A DNA stretch of 64,000 nt from Chloranthus sessilifolius (lineage: Eukaryota > Streptophyta > Magnoliopsida > Chloranthales > Chloranthaceae), in assembly GCA_021018995.1 (NCBI GenBank), contig CM037587.1:14509366-14573365 (forward strand), written 5' to 3'. The translations under genes and the position numbers were made by a program. Numbering within the stretch: position 1 is the first letter of the stretch; each line of letters opens with the position of its first letter. Shown here one piece after another: positions 35,301 through 42,914 of this stretch. A model generated the notes under the pieces. It searched no databases, had not been told where the DNA came from, and saw only the letters and a list, made by a program, of their open reading frames with translations.

Positions 35301-36038
35301 AGATAACAGTTTTTGATTCCATGTAGCCCAAAAAGTGACCACACACATTAGCTCAAACCTCATGACACTTTTTTATGCGTGCTACGTAAAACCCAAAACG
35401 CCCATGATGTCAAGATCCTTTGTAAGAAAGATTGGGGGGAGAAAAACGATGTTAATTTTGTGATTCAAAGCAATTAATATTTTTTGGTGTAGGTGCCCTA
35501 AAAGATTCGATAGGTGCAACTAGTGGCACCTTTTGTGAAATGAAAGTTAGGGTTCCATTTACAATTTATGTAATTGAAAAAGATCATATGGTTTTTAGGT
35601 TGGTTAGTCTGATTGAGTGAAATTTTAATTTGTAAAAATTTTGAGTTAATTAGTTTTTTTTAACTTGTCACATTGTAATTGTACTTTTATTTTAATTTCT
35701 AAGTTTTCAAGGGTTTTGCAATACCCGCATATTACATATACCGATTCAGTAATTATAAATCTTTATGAGTGGCCAACAAGAGGTGAGATTAAACTAAAAA
35801 CTTCCGCTTTTTGAGGTGTGGTCCTAATTATTAAGCCAAAGCCAAACCGCATTGCTTGACATCTAAATTATATAATTAGTTTGTGGAAAATTAGTTTTGT
35901 GGAAGAAGAGAGAGAAGAACTACCTGGTTCTCTAACAGTTCCATGGACAAAATAGCCATTGGAGAGGAGCAGCTTCACTACCCATGATGCACAATAACCC
36001 CCTGCACCTGTTACACATACTTTTCCCTTGAACTCCAT
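10511..36038 (-). CDS. CCR-like NADP(H)-dependent short-chain reductase (6 exons, 321 aa)
   Basis: The exons are 36038-35924, 32146-31977, 22700-22515, 15036-14874, 13450-13258 and 10649-10511. All junctions keep frame and give 966 bp with no internal stop. The protein is an extended SDR of the DFR/CCR group. It has a Rossmann glycine motif [11 protein letters not shown] (residues 9-19), the R-x5-K NADP(H) signature at Arg36/Lys42, SSIAAV with the catalytic Ser (about 125-126), and Tyr160-x3-Lys164 in [16 protein letters not shown] and [12 protein letters not shown] follow, and the C-terminal block ends [19 protein letters not shown]. The 321-residue length is normal for the family. True lignin CCRs have NWYCYGK at the active site, so this is more likely a CCR-like or aldehyde reductase type enzyme of the cytosol. 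The substrate is unknown. Introns total about 24.6 kb and are full of TEs. Intron 2 uses a GC donor. Confidence 0.9.
10685..11036. mobile_element. hAT-like MITE in intron 5 of the CCR-like gene
   Basis: The ends are inverted: TAGGAGTGTCAATGG on the left and CCATTGACATATAC on the right. They resemble the GTGTCAATGG type ends common in plant hAT MITEs. The interior is rich in GGGTTGGG/CCCGACCC text and holds a 50-bp (TA)n run. Confidence 0.55.
10798..10847. repeat. (TA)n microsatellite
   Basis: Uninterrupted AT/TA run of about 50 bp inside the hAT-like MITE. ORFs full of Tyr-Ile repeats across it are artefacts. Confidence 0.95.
11550..11845. repeat. AT-rich dispersed repeat, copy 1
   Basis: It shares ordered blocks with 32260-32590: TTCTCCAAAATT, AAAATTAATAATT, TTTTTAATTT and AAAATATTGCC followed by a TTGTCAC end. 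Both copies lie in introns of the CCR-like gene. The repeat class is unknown. Confidence 0.5.
12058..12220. mobile_element. CACTA-type MITE in intron 5
   Basis: It starts CACTACAAAACATAAGAC and ends GTCTTATATTTTGTAATCG. The right terminus is mutated from GTAGTG. Internal inverted blocks around GCGGCAGTTTTGGC/GCCGCTAATAG are shared with the MITEs at 9667 and 48083. Confidence 0.75.
13258..13450 (-). CDS. CCR-like gene, exon 5
   Basis: The acceptor is TTAATGCAG and the donor CTGAG|GTATGA (phase 2). It encodes residues 212-275, including [34 protein letters not shown] and MYPNDKHL. It is noticeably GC-richer than its intron surroundings. Confidence 0.9.
13935..14065. mobile_element. GC-rich hAT-like remnant in intron 4
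   Basis: It begins GGGCTGTCAATGGGTGAGG, like the left end of the element at 10685, and continues with GGCCCCTTGACC and GGGTCTTGACCC motifs. I could not define the right end. Confidence 0.35.
14185..14400. mobile_element. Fold-back family copy, degenerate, in intron 4
   Basis: It contains GAATTAGACGATGGAGAT, ATGATCTATAGATCATGG and AGACCGTATA, as in the other fold-back copies. The opposite arm is reduced to a weak block (ACCATCTGATAGGTGC). Confidence 0.5.
14874..15036 (-). CDS. CCR-like gene, exon 4 (active-site Tyr/Lys)
   Basis: The acceptor is TTGGCAG and the donor AAAG|GTTTGA (phase 1). It encodes residues 158-211, with [18 protein letters not shown] and [15 protein letters not shown]. The donor is weaker than usual (GTTTGA), but the frame into exon 5 is exact. 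Confidence 0.88.
15522..15672. mobile_element. Short fold-back MITE, copy 1 (intron 3)
   Basis: The left arm has GTGCAGGTGGGGGACATGGC and the right arm GCCATGTCAGCTGCCTGCAC, which are near-perfect inverted copies around a loop with CCAATTGC-like text. A second copy is at 22322-22473. Confidence 0.65.
16190..16684 (+). pseudogene. 5'-truncated LINE tail with RNase H domain and poly(A)
   Basis: The reading frame shows [19 protein letters not shown], a [18 protein letters not shown] block and, near the end, [19 protein letters not shown]. This is the RNase H-like (RVT_3) domain at the C terminus of plant L1-type LINE ORF2. The middle is out of frame (two compensating shifts around 16400-16500). 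About 80 bp of 3' untranslated sequence and an A-run (16670-16684) follow, as expected of a retrotransposed LINE end. The upstream reverse transcriptase is missing. It sits in intron 3 of the CCR-like gene, in opposite orientation. Confidence 0.7.
16716..16965 (+). mobile_element. tRNA-derived SINE with poly(A) tail
   Basis: A box-A-like TTAGCCCAGTTGG (16728-16740) and a box-B-like GGTCGTGGATTC (about 16768-16779) stand at polymerase III promoter spacing. A tRNA-unrelated body and a 19-bp A-run (16947-16965) follow. Imperfect target duplications GGTTGTCATTA (16705) and GGTTATCAATA (16966) flank it. It inserted a few bases downstream of the LINE poly(A). Confidence 0.75.
17000..18230. other. 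AT-rich intron 3 sequence, nothing recognised
   Basis: It has T-rich runs and short repeats of CCATTTAAA-type text but no coding or terminal-repeat evidence. Confidence 0.4.
18237..18278. repeat. (TC)n microsatellite
   Basis: Uninterrupted CT run. Further CT-rich stretches continue around 18410-18520 (TCTCTCTCTC twice). Confidence 0.95.
18800..20260. other. Intron 3 sequence, nothing recognised
   Basis: Only scattered low-copy sequence. I found no ORF with family features and no clear termini. Confidence 0.4.
20264..20305. repeat. (TC)n microsatellite
   Basis: CT run of about 40 bp. It is bordered on both sides by the duplicated phrase TATTTATTAGCCAATAG (about 20222 and 20305). Confidence 0.9.
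20512..22123 (+). mobile_element. Possible gypsy LTR remnant in intron 3
   Basis: The right edge GGGTCGTGACA resembles the end of some Tekay/Del-type LTRs, and the region has the phrases ATCACCTGGGTAAGTTATGG and GTTTACGCGACTGAGTAAAC often seen in such LTRs. A possible left edge is TGTGACTCTTTAGG (20514). No target duplication is evident, so the boundaries are guesses. Confidence 0.3.
22322..22473. mobile_element. Short fold-back MITE, copy 2 (intron 3)
   Basis: Arms AAAGTGCAGGTGGCTGACAT and ATCAGCCACCTGCACTTT face each other, the same family as 15522-15672. The right arm ends about 40 bp from exon 3 of the CCR-like gene. Confidence 0.7.
22515..22700 (-). CDS. CCR-like gene, exon 3
   Basis: The acceptor is TTTTCCAG and the donor AAG|GTAACT, phase 0 on both sides. 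It encodes residues 96-157, including [27 protein letters not shown] with the catalytic Ser, and [15 protein letters not shown]. Confidence 0.9.
22755..23510. mobile_element. GC-rich hAT-like remnants at the start of intron 2
   Basis: Blocks such as GAGCCCGGCCTTGCCCGC, GGCTGGGCCGGGCTAGCCCG and CGGGTTGGGC recur amid AT-rich DNA, like the GC-rich cores of plant hAT MITEs. No termini were resolved. Confidence 0.3.
24137..24141. repeat. Target site duplication, left copy (AATGA)
   Basis: AATGA directly before the 5' LTR is identical to 30150-30154 directly after the 3' LTR. Confidence 0.85.
24142..24867 (+). repeat. Copia 5' LTR
   Basis: It starts TGTTGGATATT and ends near CTATTTTTCTATGA, where the 3' LTR has CTAACA. 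It includes a TATA box (CTATAAAAGGG, about 24551) and a tandem GGATATGTCCGTTCGGTTAC duplication (about 24500-24538). A GC-rich block at about 24315-24385 differs strongly from the 3' LTR. Confidence 0.9.
24950..25738 (+). pseudogene. Copia gag, broken
   Basis: A degenerate N-terminal part (KLDNFDG followed by a stop, about 24954) leads to an open stretch from 25106 with [20 protein letters not shown] and an IEEESRVRD region, typical of plant copia gag (UBN2-type). At the C end a nucleocapsid zinc knuckle starts as CYHCGKP, but frameshifts put its His and last Cys in other frames. It formed the virus-like particle in the ancestor. Confidence 0.8.
25790..26833 (+). pseudogene. Copia protease-integrase region, broken
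   Basis: The protease active-site area is frameshifted: a Trp-Ile-Asp in one frame runs into [14 protein letters not shown] in another. Next comes the GAG-pre-integrase zinc finger ([13 protein letters not shown] and CSVCAKTK), then the integrase core with Asp in LIHSDICD, Asp in SDRGGEY and Glu in [12 protein letters not shown], so all three DDE residues are present. A one-base shift near 26480 and a TAG after PYEL (26831) break the frame. Confidence 0.85.
26834..28086 (+). pseudogene. Copia reverse transcriptase region, broken
   Basis: A linker with [15 protein letters not shown] leads into the RT domain: [17 protein letters not shown] and [10 protein letters not shown], a TAG at about 27524, a scrambled stretch to about 27620, then [33 protein letters not shown] and the polymerase motif YVDDLLIFG. 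The frame ends at 28086. The catalytic Asp pair is intact, but the reading frame is not continuous. Confidence 0.88.
28253..28816 (+). pseudogene. Copia RNase H domain
   Basis: It has [37 protein letters not shown] and a [15 protein letters not shown] block, the standard C-terminal RNase H of copia pol with Asp and Glu residues kept. It is separated from RT by stops and frameshifts (28087-28250). The frame itself is open to its natural end. Confidence 0.88.
29341..29424 (+). repeat. Duplicated polypurine tract before the 3' LTR
   Basis: AAAATAGTGGGGGATTGTT occurs at about 29350-29367 and again at 29410-29428. The second copy abuts the 3' LTR at 29425. The first is followed by a decayed LTR-start-like sequence. 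Confidence 0.75.
29425..30149 (+). repeat. Copia 3' LTR
   Basis: It starts TGTTGGATATT and ends TTTCTAACA. It matches the 5' LTR closely, apart from indels and a GC-rich block (about 29587-29665) built of GGGTC repeats instead of GAGCC repeats. Confidence 0.92.
30150..30154. repeat. Target site duplication, right copy (AATGA)
   Basis: It matches 24137-24141. Confidence 0.85.
30990..31380. repeat. Cluster of CGATACGTATCG-type palindromes (intron 2)
   Basis: ACCGATACGTATCGG and variants (GATACGTAT, GATATGTATCGA) recur at least eight times in 400 bp, with inverted longer blocks at the edges (ATACCGTGATCA / ATACCATGATCA). It is probably a non-autonomous DNA element with short internal palindromes. 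The class is not determined. Confidence 0.5.
31560..31880. mobile_element. Fold-back family copy (intron 2)
   Basis: Inverted arms share AATCTTCTACGTAGTGGATC / CATTGTGTAGAAGATTGAG and GATCTTGAGATCATGGG / GTGATCTCAAGATTC. The inner blocks are the CACATGACACATG type. It lies about 100 bp from exon 2 of the CCR-like gene. Confidence 0.7.
31977..32146 (-). CDS. CCR-like gene, exon 2 (followed by GC donor)
   Basis: The acceptor is TCTTCTGCAG. The exon encodes [14 protein letters not shown] through HVACPILL to IPNPE (residues 39-95). It ends in phase 0 at GAG|GCAAGA, a GC donor with otherwise consensus flanks. No GT donor nearby keeps the family alignment. Confidence 0.88.
32260..32590. repeat. 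AT-rich dispersed repeat, copy 2 (intron 1)
   Basis: Ordered blocks are shared with 11550-11845 (see there), including a CCAAAATATTGCCGAAAGTG and TTGTCAC end. Confidence 0.5.
33110..35050. mobile_element. About 1.9 kb element with long terminal inverted repeats (intron 1)
   Basis: The left arm (about 33110-33360) with ACTATTTTGCCCTTAATAA, CATGCCATTATAG (twice) and TTTAAATCCACCTACAAAAT is the reverse complement of the right arm (about 34800-35050). Each arm itself holds an internal duplication (TTACAAGTCATGCCATTATAG twice). The middle contains a fold-back family copy (33345-33690) and a partial one (34715-34835). It has no transposase ORF. The long TIRs suggest a Mutator-like non-autonomous element, but no target duplication was found. 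Confidence 0.6.
33345..33690. mobile_element. Fold-back family copy (intron 1)
   Basis: TTAGACGATGGAGATTATTT and its mirror AAATGATCTCCATCGTTCGA lie at opposite ends, with ATCTTTAGATCATGGGTGTA / ATACCCATGATCTAAAGATT inside. Near-perfect pairing of the arms. Confidence 0.75.
35205..35505. mobile_element. Fold-back family copy (intron 1)
   Basis: Arms GCCATTGATTGCTTTGAATC and GATTCAAAGCAATTAATATT face each other, with inner AGTGACCACACACATTAG / ACTTTTTTATGCGTGC blocks. It lies 420 bp from exon 1 of the CCR-like gene. Confidence 0.7.
35924..36038 (-). CDS. CCR-like gene, exon 1
   Basis: It starts at the ATG (36038-36036) in context CAGAAATGG and codes for residues 1-38 plus one base. The NADP-binding motif [13 protein letters not shown] and HGTVREP lie here. 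The donor is CCAG|GTAGTT (phase 1). Confidence 0.9.
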
Positions 36039-36130
36039 TTCTGTTACCTATTCTTCTCTCACCACCTTCTTTGATCATATATAATTAAAAATATCCAATC
36101 CCATTATTGATTCTTCCTGGGCTAGTGAGT

Positions 36131-36137
36131 TTTTATA
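36131..36137 (-). promoter_or_regulatory. Probable TATA box of the CCR-like gene
   Basis: On the reverse strand CCTATAAAAACTC lies about 94 bp upstream of the ATG, which would give a transcription start near 36100 and a leader of about 60-65 nt. No other TATA motif of this quality is closer. The leader contains a purine-rich stretch and no upstream ATG in a good context. Confidence 0.55.
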
Positions 36138-36384
36138 GGCATCATGCGATTTGTCCACTCCGAAAAGGCCATTTTAGCCTATCAATTGTTTAAAGAAAGC
36201 AAACAAAATGCCGGCTTTCACAGATTTTAGGGCGCCTACATATCTGTGAAAATCATCTTTTGAACAGAGTGGGTGGCTAAGATATTACTCATAAGTCATA
36301 AGCTAAATAAAATTAGGCTGGTGTTACAACCACACTACTTTATGTTAGACCACATCGCTTGAACAAATGAAAAATCTGTTGACT

Positions 36385-36650
36385 GTTTTAATCAAAAGAT
36401 GGAGATTGTTTTTCATCCCAATCTTTCACACAATAGATCCTGAAATCATAGAGCCACCATCCAACGGTCAGATTTTGATTTCATGTGGCACACATCCTAA
36501 AAAATAAATGTGGTCATAGCATACCATTAAACCTAATTCATGTTCACTTTTTGGATGTGCGCCACGTAGAATCAACATCTGACCGTTTGATAGTAAGCCA
36601 TAATCTGAAGATCTATTGTCTCTATCGTTAGCGGACCTTTTATTATTTAT
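36385..36650. mobile_element. Fold-back family copy upstream of the CCR-like gene
   Basis: Left arm blocks CAACGGTCAGATTTTGATT and CATGTGGCACACATCC mirror GGATGTGCGCCACGTAGAAT and CAACATCTGACCGTTTGAT. It lies about 350 bp upstream of the ATG, just beyond the TATA box region, so it could influence the promoter. Confidence 0.7.
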
Positions 36651-36894
36651 GTGAGGTGGCTGTAACATAAAGTAGCGTGCTAGATAGAAACACCAACCTA
36701 AATTATGAAGCTTATAACTTATTGCTATAATATGCCACTTGGCATAACCACACATTGTTTAACATTGCATTTTGAACTTTTGATAGTCCTCTCGTGTGTG
36801 CTGTTTGTTTTTTATTTTTAAACCTTTGATTAAGAGGTAGAATAAGGATGGTTAGCTTTGGTAAGCAATCAGATGGCTATAGACCGGGGGGGCT

Positions 36895-37510
36895 TTAGTC
36901 GAGTCCAACTGGTTGGATTCTAAATATTGTTGAACCCAATATTACCTGATTCGCTGGTTTATTAGGCTCGAATACGAATTTGTAATTCGCGAATCACTAA
37001 ATCCGAACAAAACCTGTTCACTGCGGGTAAACGAGTTTTAAATGAGAAATGAACATATTCCCTAAATCTTTAGGTAACTTGTACATATAATAACATAGAT
37101 ACAAAATAGTCGCTAGAAGTTACAAGAGGTATTGGTAGGTCTTCTACAAAATAGTTGGTAAATGGTCGTTTATGTGTACCGGTTCGGTTTGTACCGGATC
37201 TCAATTTGAAGGTTCCCTTGCATCCCATGGTCCCAAAATTGGTGGAACCGCATTTAGAGCAGTTGGACCTGACCAAACCCCCTTGACGGGTGCCTAGTAT
37301 CAGTCTAAAAAGTCTCCTACCAACCTAAGCCAGAGAAAAAGTCAGGCTGGCCCAAATATGACTCGGTCCAAACCTGATTTGGGTATGCTTCACCCGAGCC
37401 AACTTATCCAACCCAATTTTATATTTGGTCCGGGTCGGGGCCCAATTTTTATGGTTGAAAATAATTGTGCCTTCGAAAAGCCCAGACCCGACTCGTTAGC
37501 AGCCCTAATT
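36895..37510. mobile_element. GC-rich hAT-like remnants
   Basis: Phrases such as CAGGCTGGCCCAAATATGAC, GGTCCGGGTCGGGGCCC and CAGACCCGACTCG resemble the cores of the other GC-rich remnants. Limits are unclear. Confidence 0.3.
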
Positions 37511-37603
37511 GGATCCTCAGGAGAGCTGACTTTACCTAAAGAGATTACTCTCCCTGCGACATCAAAAGATTATGGGTAGCTTTAATAGCACTAATGCCTA
37601 AAA

Positions 37604-40101
37604 TGTGACAGCCCGGATTTTCGCACCTAAAAATTCGTGCCATCAGGATTATGCTCTCGATGATCCCCAGGACAAATCACAGAGTGTCTGTTTGTATAGC
37701 GGAAATCAGAGCAGACACGATCCAGTAGTGACAGATCGAGTAATTATATATGGCTTTTAAAAGAAAGAAGAATTAAGATACATGTATATATATGCCAAAA
37801 TAATATACATCCTTAAAAAAGGAACCAAAAGGAACTAATGGTGATGGACATCCATCACTCAAAAACAGTGGTTCCCAATAGTAGTTCCTATAGAATGTAC
37901 ATGAATACCAGTAACAACATCAAATATAAATAATACAAAAAGTGGCCACCAGGCGCACAGATAATCCAAAAATACATATCCCAAAACCCAAAACAAAACT
38001 AATACCCAAACAGCTAGTAGAACTTGTCAGCTGGGGTATCGGTATCCTCCTCCTCAGCCTCAACCTCCGGATTGGGCTGGTAATCAGGGTCGCTCTCAAT
38101 GCCGAGAGCCCTAGCCTCAGAACTTATTAATTTATAGAAAATAGGTTGAGCTACATTTAAGGTCAGTAGAAGAATTTTAGTTAAATTTGTATTGAAAATG
38201 TAAGACATGATTTGTAAATGGTATTTCAGAATAGATGATTAAATCAGAATATACAGACATGATAAATCAGATGACAGGTACTGAGTTTTAAAGAAAAAAA
38301 CAGATGTAGAATATTAATTTCAGAGTTTACTAGATGTCATGCATATTTCTCTAACTTAAGTAACTTAAATAACTCCCGTGAATATATAGCACGTGGTAGC
38401 TAGATTTAGGCCGATGGGAACCCCTTCCATCGTCGTTCAGTGAACAATTTCAGATAGAGTAACGATGCCTCATCTACGGAGCGCAATCGTGCCAACAGAA
38501 CTTTTCAAGCAGATGCACGGATATTCCGCTGTATCGATCGTGGATATCTTACCACATCAGGGGAGTTCAACCGGTAAACCTTAAATCAGAACATATAGCA
38601 GAGTACAGAAATCAGAGTAGATAGCAGAGTACAGAAATCAGAGTAGATGCTTATGTTTTATGCAGATATACTTTTCAAAAAAGAAATTAGGGTACAGATA
38701 TGAAAGAATCATGAAATCATATTCAAATACATCTTTAAGTTGAATTTTTCCTACTTCAGATCAGACTTTTCTAAGCAAATCCAAAGCTTTTTAAAGCGCC
38801 ACGATCTGATCCTAGACCATATACATAGCATACGTAGTGTTAGACATGTCAGGATGTTAACTGGCATAGTGTCCAGTAGCGTTTTGTTCACAAAACTAAA
38901 ATAGCAGAAAACAGGGGTGATTGATCGATCAATGTCCTTGCTTGATCGATCAATCCCTTTCTTGATCGATCAATCCACCTCATTGATCAATCAATCTTTT
39001 CATTGATCGATCAATCCTGTCAAACTCAAAATTTCCTCCTCCTGTTTGCATACTTAACTTATAAAATTTAATCGATCAATGTCTAAATTGATCAATCAAT
39101 CTTCTTCATTAATCGATCATTCTTGCCTTTGATCGATCACTTCCCTGTGATCAATCAACTTCCCATATTGATCAATCAATGCTAAATTTGATCGATCAAC
39201 CTTCAGAATTGATCGATCAAACACCAATTTGATCGATCAATGTCCATCGGGCATTGAACTTCCAAAAAAGCACTCTACTATTCTCATTAACTCTTTATAC
39301 GAATTGATTGATCAATTCTCTACCTTGATCGATCAATCCCAGTTGTGATCGATCAATTAATTACCTTGATCGATCAATAATGACATTAATGGCGGTCACT
39401 CGTTCTTGACCTATTTTGACCTTAAACCATTAATGATCCCAAGCCCACACTCATACATATCCATTTACATATTTATGAGGTCTTAACCTCCACAATTTTA
39501 ATCTAAAAACTTACCTATTTAAAGTCATTTTCAGGGTCTCGACAAAGCGATCAGAAGAGGGTTTTGGATTCCTAATCAAAGGGTACCAGGAATAGCAGAC
39601 TGGTGGCTTCGCTTTAACATGCAGTGACAACACACATTCTCGCAAGACAATCGACGTACCGACGTCGATTCCACCCTCTCAAATCAATCAACCACTAACC
39701 TAAGTTCTCCTCTTGTGGTTCCTCAAAGAAATGATCTCAAACCCCAGCTACCAGTCATGTATTCTCAGAAAACAAGAAGAATGGAATGCAAGACAGATAT
39801 CCCAATTCCTTCCTTCTCTTATAAGCTAAGAAACAGAATTATCTTGGATATTTCAGCTTTCTCCCTTAACTTAAGCTCCGGTGTGGAGCATGTATATGAC
39901 CTCTTCGGCGTATCACGCCACATCAAAGGTCCTACGAGACTCAGACTTGAACAAGAAGTCACACATGACTTCACTTTACCATGGATGAATATTATATTCA
40001 ATAATATTAATTTAAATATTTTTAATTTATCTTGATTTTTGTGTCGGACATACATATCGAAGCAATTGGGTTCTTGTTCAAAATTTTAGGGGGTCATTAC
40101 A
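37604..40101 (+). mobile_element. Solo LTR (about 2.5 kb, gypsy-like)
   Basis: It starts TGTGACAGCCCGGATTTTCG, a common gypsy LTR start, and ends GGGGGTCATTACA. Flanking 5-mers are TAAAA (37599-37603) and CAAAA (40102-40106), an imperfect target duplication. There is no internal retrotransposon domain and no second LTR nearby, so it probably arose by LTR-LTR recombination. It carries the palindrome array at 38917-39389. Confidence 0.6.
38917..39389. repeat. Array of about 18 TTGATCGATCAA-type palindromes
   Basis: Perfect or one-mismatch copies of the 12-bp palindrome TTGATCGATCAA occur about every 20-30 bp, separated by variable CT-rich spacers, with two larger gaps (about 39030 and 39245). 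The spacers do not repeat, so this is not a simple tandem repeat and not a CRISPR. Confidence 0.9.
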
Positions 40102-40104
40102 CAA

Positions 40105-40460
40105 AATCATTGATTGCTTCAGATGAAATGATTGAGATTGATTTTCGTTCTAATCTTCCACACAAGGGATCTTGAGATCATGACACATCTATCAGACGGT
40201 CAGTTTTCGATTCCACATGGCACATATCCCAAAAATGTAGCACTAAAATCATGTTTAAGCGTGATGTGTGCCATGTGATTTTAGGGCAACTTTTTCGGGA
40301 TATGTGCCATGTGGAATCTAAAACTGACCATCTGATAGGTGAGACATGATCTTAAGATCCATTATGGGAAAGATCGGGGTGAACACAATCTCCATCATCT
40401 AATCTGAAACAATCAATGGTTTTGGACATAGGTGCCTGGAAGATTATGTGGGCGTTGTTA
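40105..40460. mobile_element. Fold-back family copy
   Basis: Inverted arms TGATTGCTTCAGATGAAATG / AATCTGAAACAATCAATG, GATCTTGAGATCATGACAC / GACATGATCTTAAGATCC and CAGACGGTCAGTTTTCGATT / AAACTGACCATCTGATAG, with a central CATGTTTAAGCGTGATGTG. It directly abuts the solo LTR end, so the LTR may have inserted at its edge. Confidence 0.75.
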
Positions 40461-40599
40461 AAGCTACCCAAAGATTATAAGCTCATGTGTAACATTTTTG
40501 GCTACTTTATCATATTAATAGTTAGACTTCACAAAATCAGGGGTCATGACATTTGGTTAAGTCAGCTTTTGACAGGACTGATTGGGTAGAACTAGGGTT

Positions 40600-41100
40600 G
40601 TATAGAAAACCAATTGAACTAACCTACCCGATCGAAACCGACGGAAATTTCTGGTTTGGTTGGTTTTAGTGCTTACGGTTCGGTTTCAGTGTGAATTTTT
40701 TGTGAAATCGGGTTATTGGTTCGGTTTCGGGTTTAGGGTTATTTTACCCGAAACCGAACCGAATTGTTCTTATAAGGGATGCAAAGTGCGATTTAGAGTA
40801 TTTTTTTTCTATATGTATTAAGATTTAAGAGGCAAGTTGATATGTCCAATGATAAGAAAGTACAAGTTTCTACTCATGAGTTGAGATTTTTATTTATTTA
40901 TATATTATTATTTTTTATGACGATAAATTTTTAGGTTTAAATGCCGAAAACCGACCGAACTGGCTGAACTGATTGGGATCGGTTTCAGGCCGATTTAGAG
41001 AGGTTTTAGGCCGGTTTCAATTCGGGCAAACTTGAAACCGATGTTGGTTTGGTTTCGGAGTAGCCTAAAAACCGACCCGACCCAATAAGACACTAGGTTG
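40600..41100. other. Intergenic, hAT-like GGTTTCGG-rich text
   Basis: It contains repeated GGTTTCGGTTTCGGG and CCGAAACCGAACCG phrases and an AT-rich centre. No gene or clear termini. Confidence 0.3.
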
Positions 41101-41489
41101 AACCCTAAGGCCTCGTTCAGGTGTTTCCTAGTTTTTCCCAGAAAAGCTCAGATTTTGGACACTCAGAATCCTGACAGATTCTTAGCAGACTCAGATTCCT
41201 GGTTTTCACCATATGCGTTCTTAAACCACTCAGATTCCTGACAGATTCTTACAAAACACAAAATCCTTTGTTTTTAAGTTCCTCTCAGAAAATCCTCAGA
41301 ATAGATTCAATCAGTGGTTATGCTATGACCGTAGAAACGTAATCTTAATCATTGGTTTATGTGCCGTACTCGAATTTCTCTCAAAATTTACGGGCAACCA
41401 ATTGATATGGGGTTGAACATATTTGACGGAGTCTTTTTTCAAATTTGATTTAATTACTATTATTTTTAAAATGGGTCCCTAACACTACC

Positions 41490-41640
41490 ATTGCACGATT
41501 GTAAGGCGTCGTCACCATAACTCAAATATTCTACACCGACGGCTTAGTTTTTTTTTTTTTTTAATAAATGCGCCTACACCGATGGTTGCAATCTTTTTCA
41601 TTAATGATCCCTACGCCGTCGGCGTAGGGATCATTTTTTA
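41490..41640. repeat. CACTA-like subterminal fragment with 33-bp palindrome
   Basis: It contains CACCGACGGC and ACGCCGTCGGCGTAGGG type motifs like those at 62750-62790. At 41603-41635 lies a perfect palindrome with 16-bp arms (AATGATCCCTACGCCG) around one T. Confidence 0.6.
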
Positions 41641-42189
41641 TATATTTTTTTAATAAATGGTAATTGACCAGATTTAATGTACGTCAAATCAAATTAAACG
41701 GTAGAAAATGACTGTTTTCTACAGTCCTAATATAATATGGTCATGAGCTGTCTTATTAAACAAAAAGGCATTCAAACTTATCATCTAGATCACATCTAAT
41801 ACATATTATATTCAAGCGGACAATGCAAGCTAGTTTTTTGGGCCTTTGGTAGCAAACTAGTGATATTTAATGCTTATTCAATGGACAGATTTAAAAGATC
41901 TAATAAATTGCAATATATAACCACAATGTAAAATGATGCAAATCAAAGTATGAGGAAGTATAAAAAACATAAGGATCAACAGATCTAAGATGACAAAACA
42001 TGGACCTAAGATCACAAGTAGCAGATCTATCTAACAACTGACAAGGTATGCATAATTCAAATTTTAAAACTGAATACAAATAAGTAATCAATTCATCATA
42101 ACCACAGAAACACTCAACCAAACTATAAGCTATGAGACGACGTAAAAAAGACCGACTACAAAATAAAAACTGATAGATACTACGTGAAA

Positions 42190-42365
42190 AAGCCAAAAAA
42201 ATCACTGCCTTAAACAATGATTTTTTCAAAAAAATCACTGCCCTAAACAGTTGTAAAAAAAGCAGTGATTTTTTTTTACCACTATACAGGACAGTGGTTT
42301 ATGAACCTCAACAACGACTGCTCTTAACAGTCATAGAAAAAATCACTGCTTTTGGCAGTGATATT
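42190..42365. repeat. Clustered AAATCACTGCC/GGCAGTGATTT motifs
   Basis: Six or more direct and inverted copies of an AAATCACTG core lie in 175 bp, as in subterminal regions of CACTA elements. T/A-rich sequence follows (42365-42600). Confidence 0.5.
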
Positions 42366-42914
42366 TTTATACAAATTTTATTAAAAAAAAATACGTTTTA
42401 AAAAAAAAAAATTACGTCGACGATTTTTTATGCTTTTTTTAATGTTTTTTTTAATGTAATTTTTTAATACTTTTTTTAATGTAATTTTTTTAATATTTTA
42501 TTTTAATAAAAAAATTTTAATATTTTTTTTAAATATAATTTTTAATATTTTTTTTAATGATTTAAAAAAAAATTATATAAAGAAAAAAATGATTAATCTC
42601 ATATTTCAACACATCCATTCAACTCAAATGCAAATCATTCAATGCTATTAATTAAAAAAATAAATGTCTAATTCTTTTATTCAAACAAAACATTACATCT
42701 CAACCTATGATCCAACCTTTCAAATTAGCCAAATATTATAAACTCTACATGCCCAATCCTTTTATTCAAACAAAAAAAAGAAGAAAATAAAAAGAGTTAA
42801 AAATCGAAGGACCCCATGACCCCATGGTCCATTTTCAAAATAAAAGAAAAAAAAATCAAATTTGTTTCGCCTCTCCTGCCACGTGTTCCCGTCCCTTAGT
42901 GATCCGTTTGAGGT

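Noticed and set aside
38917..39389. CRISPR-like array of repeats and unique spacers
   Set aside because: The repeats are 12-bp palindromes with variable spacing in a plant LTR. There is no leader and no cas gene, and the genome is eukaryotic.
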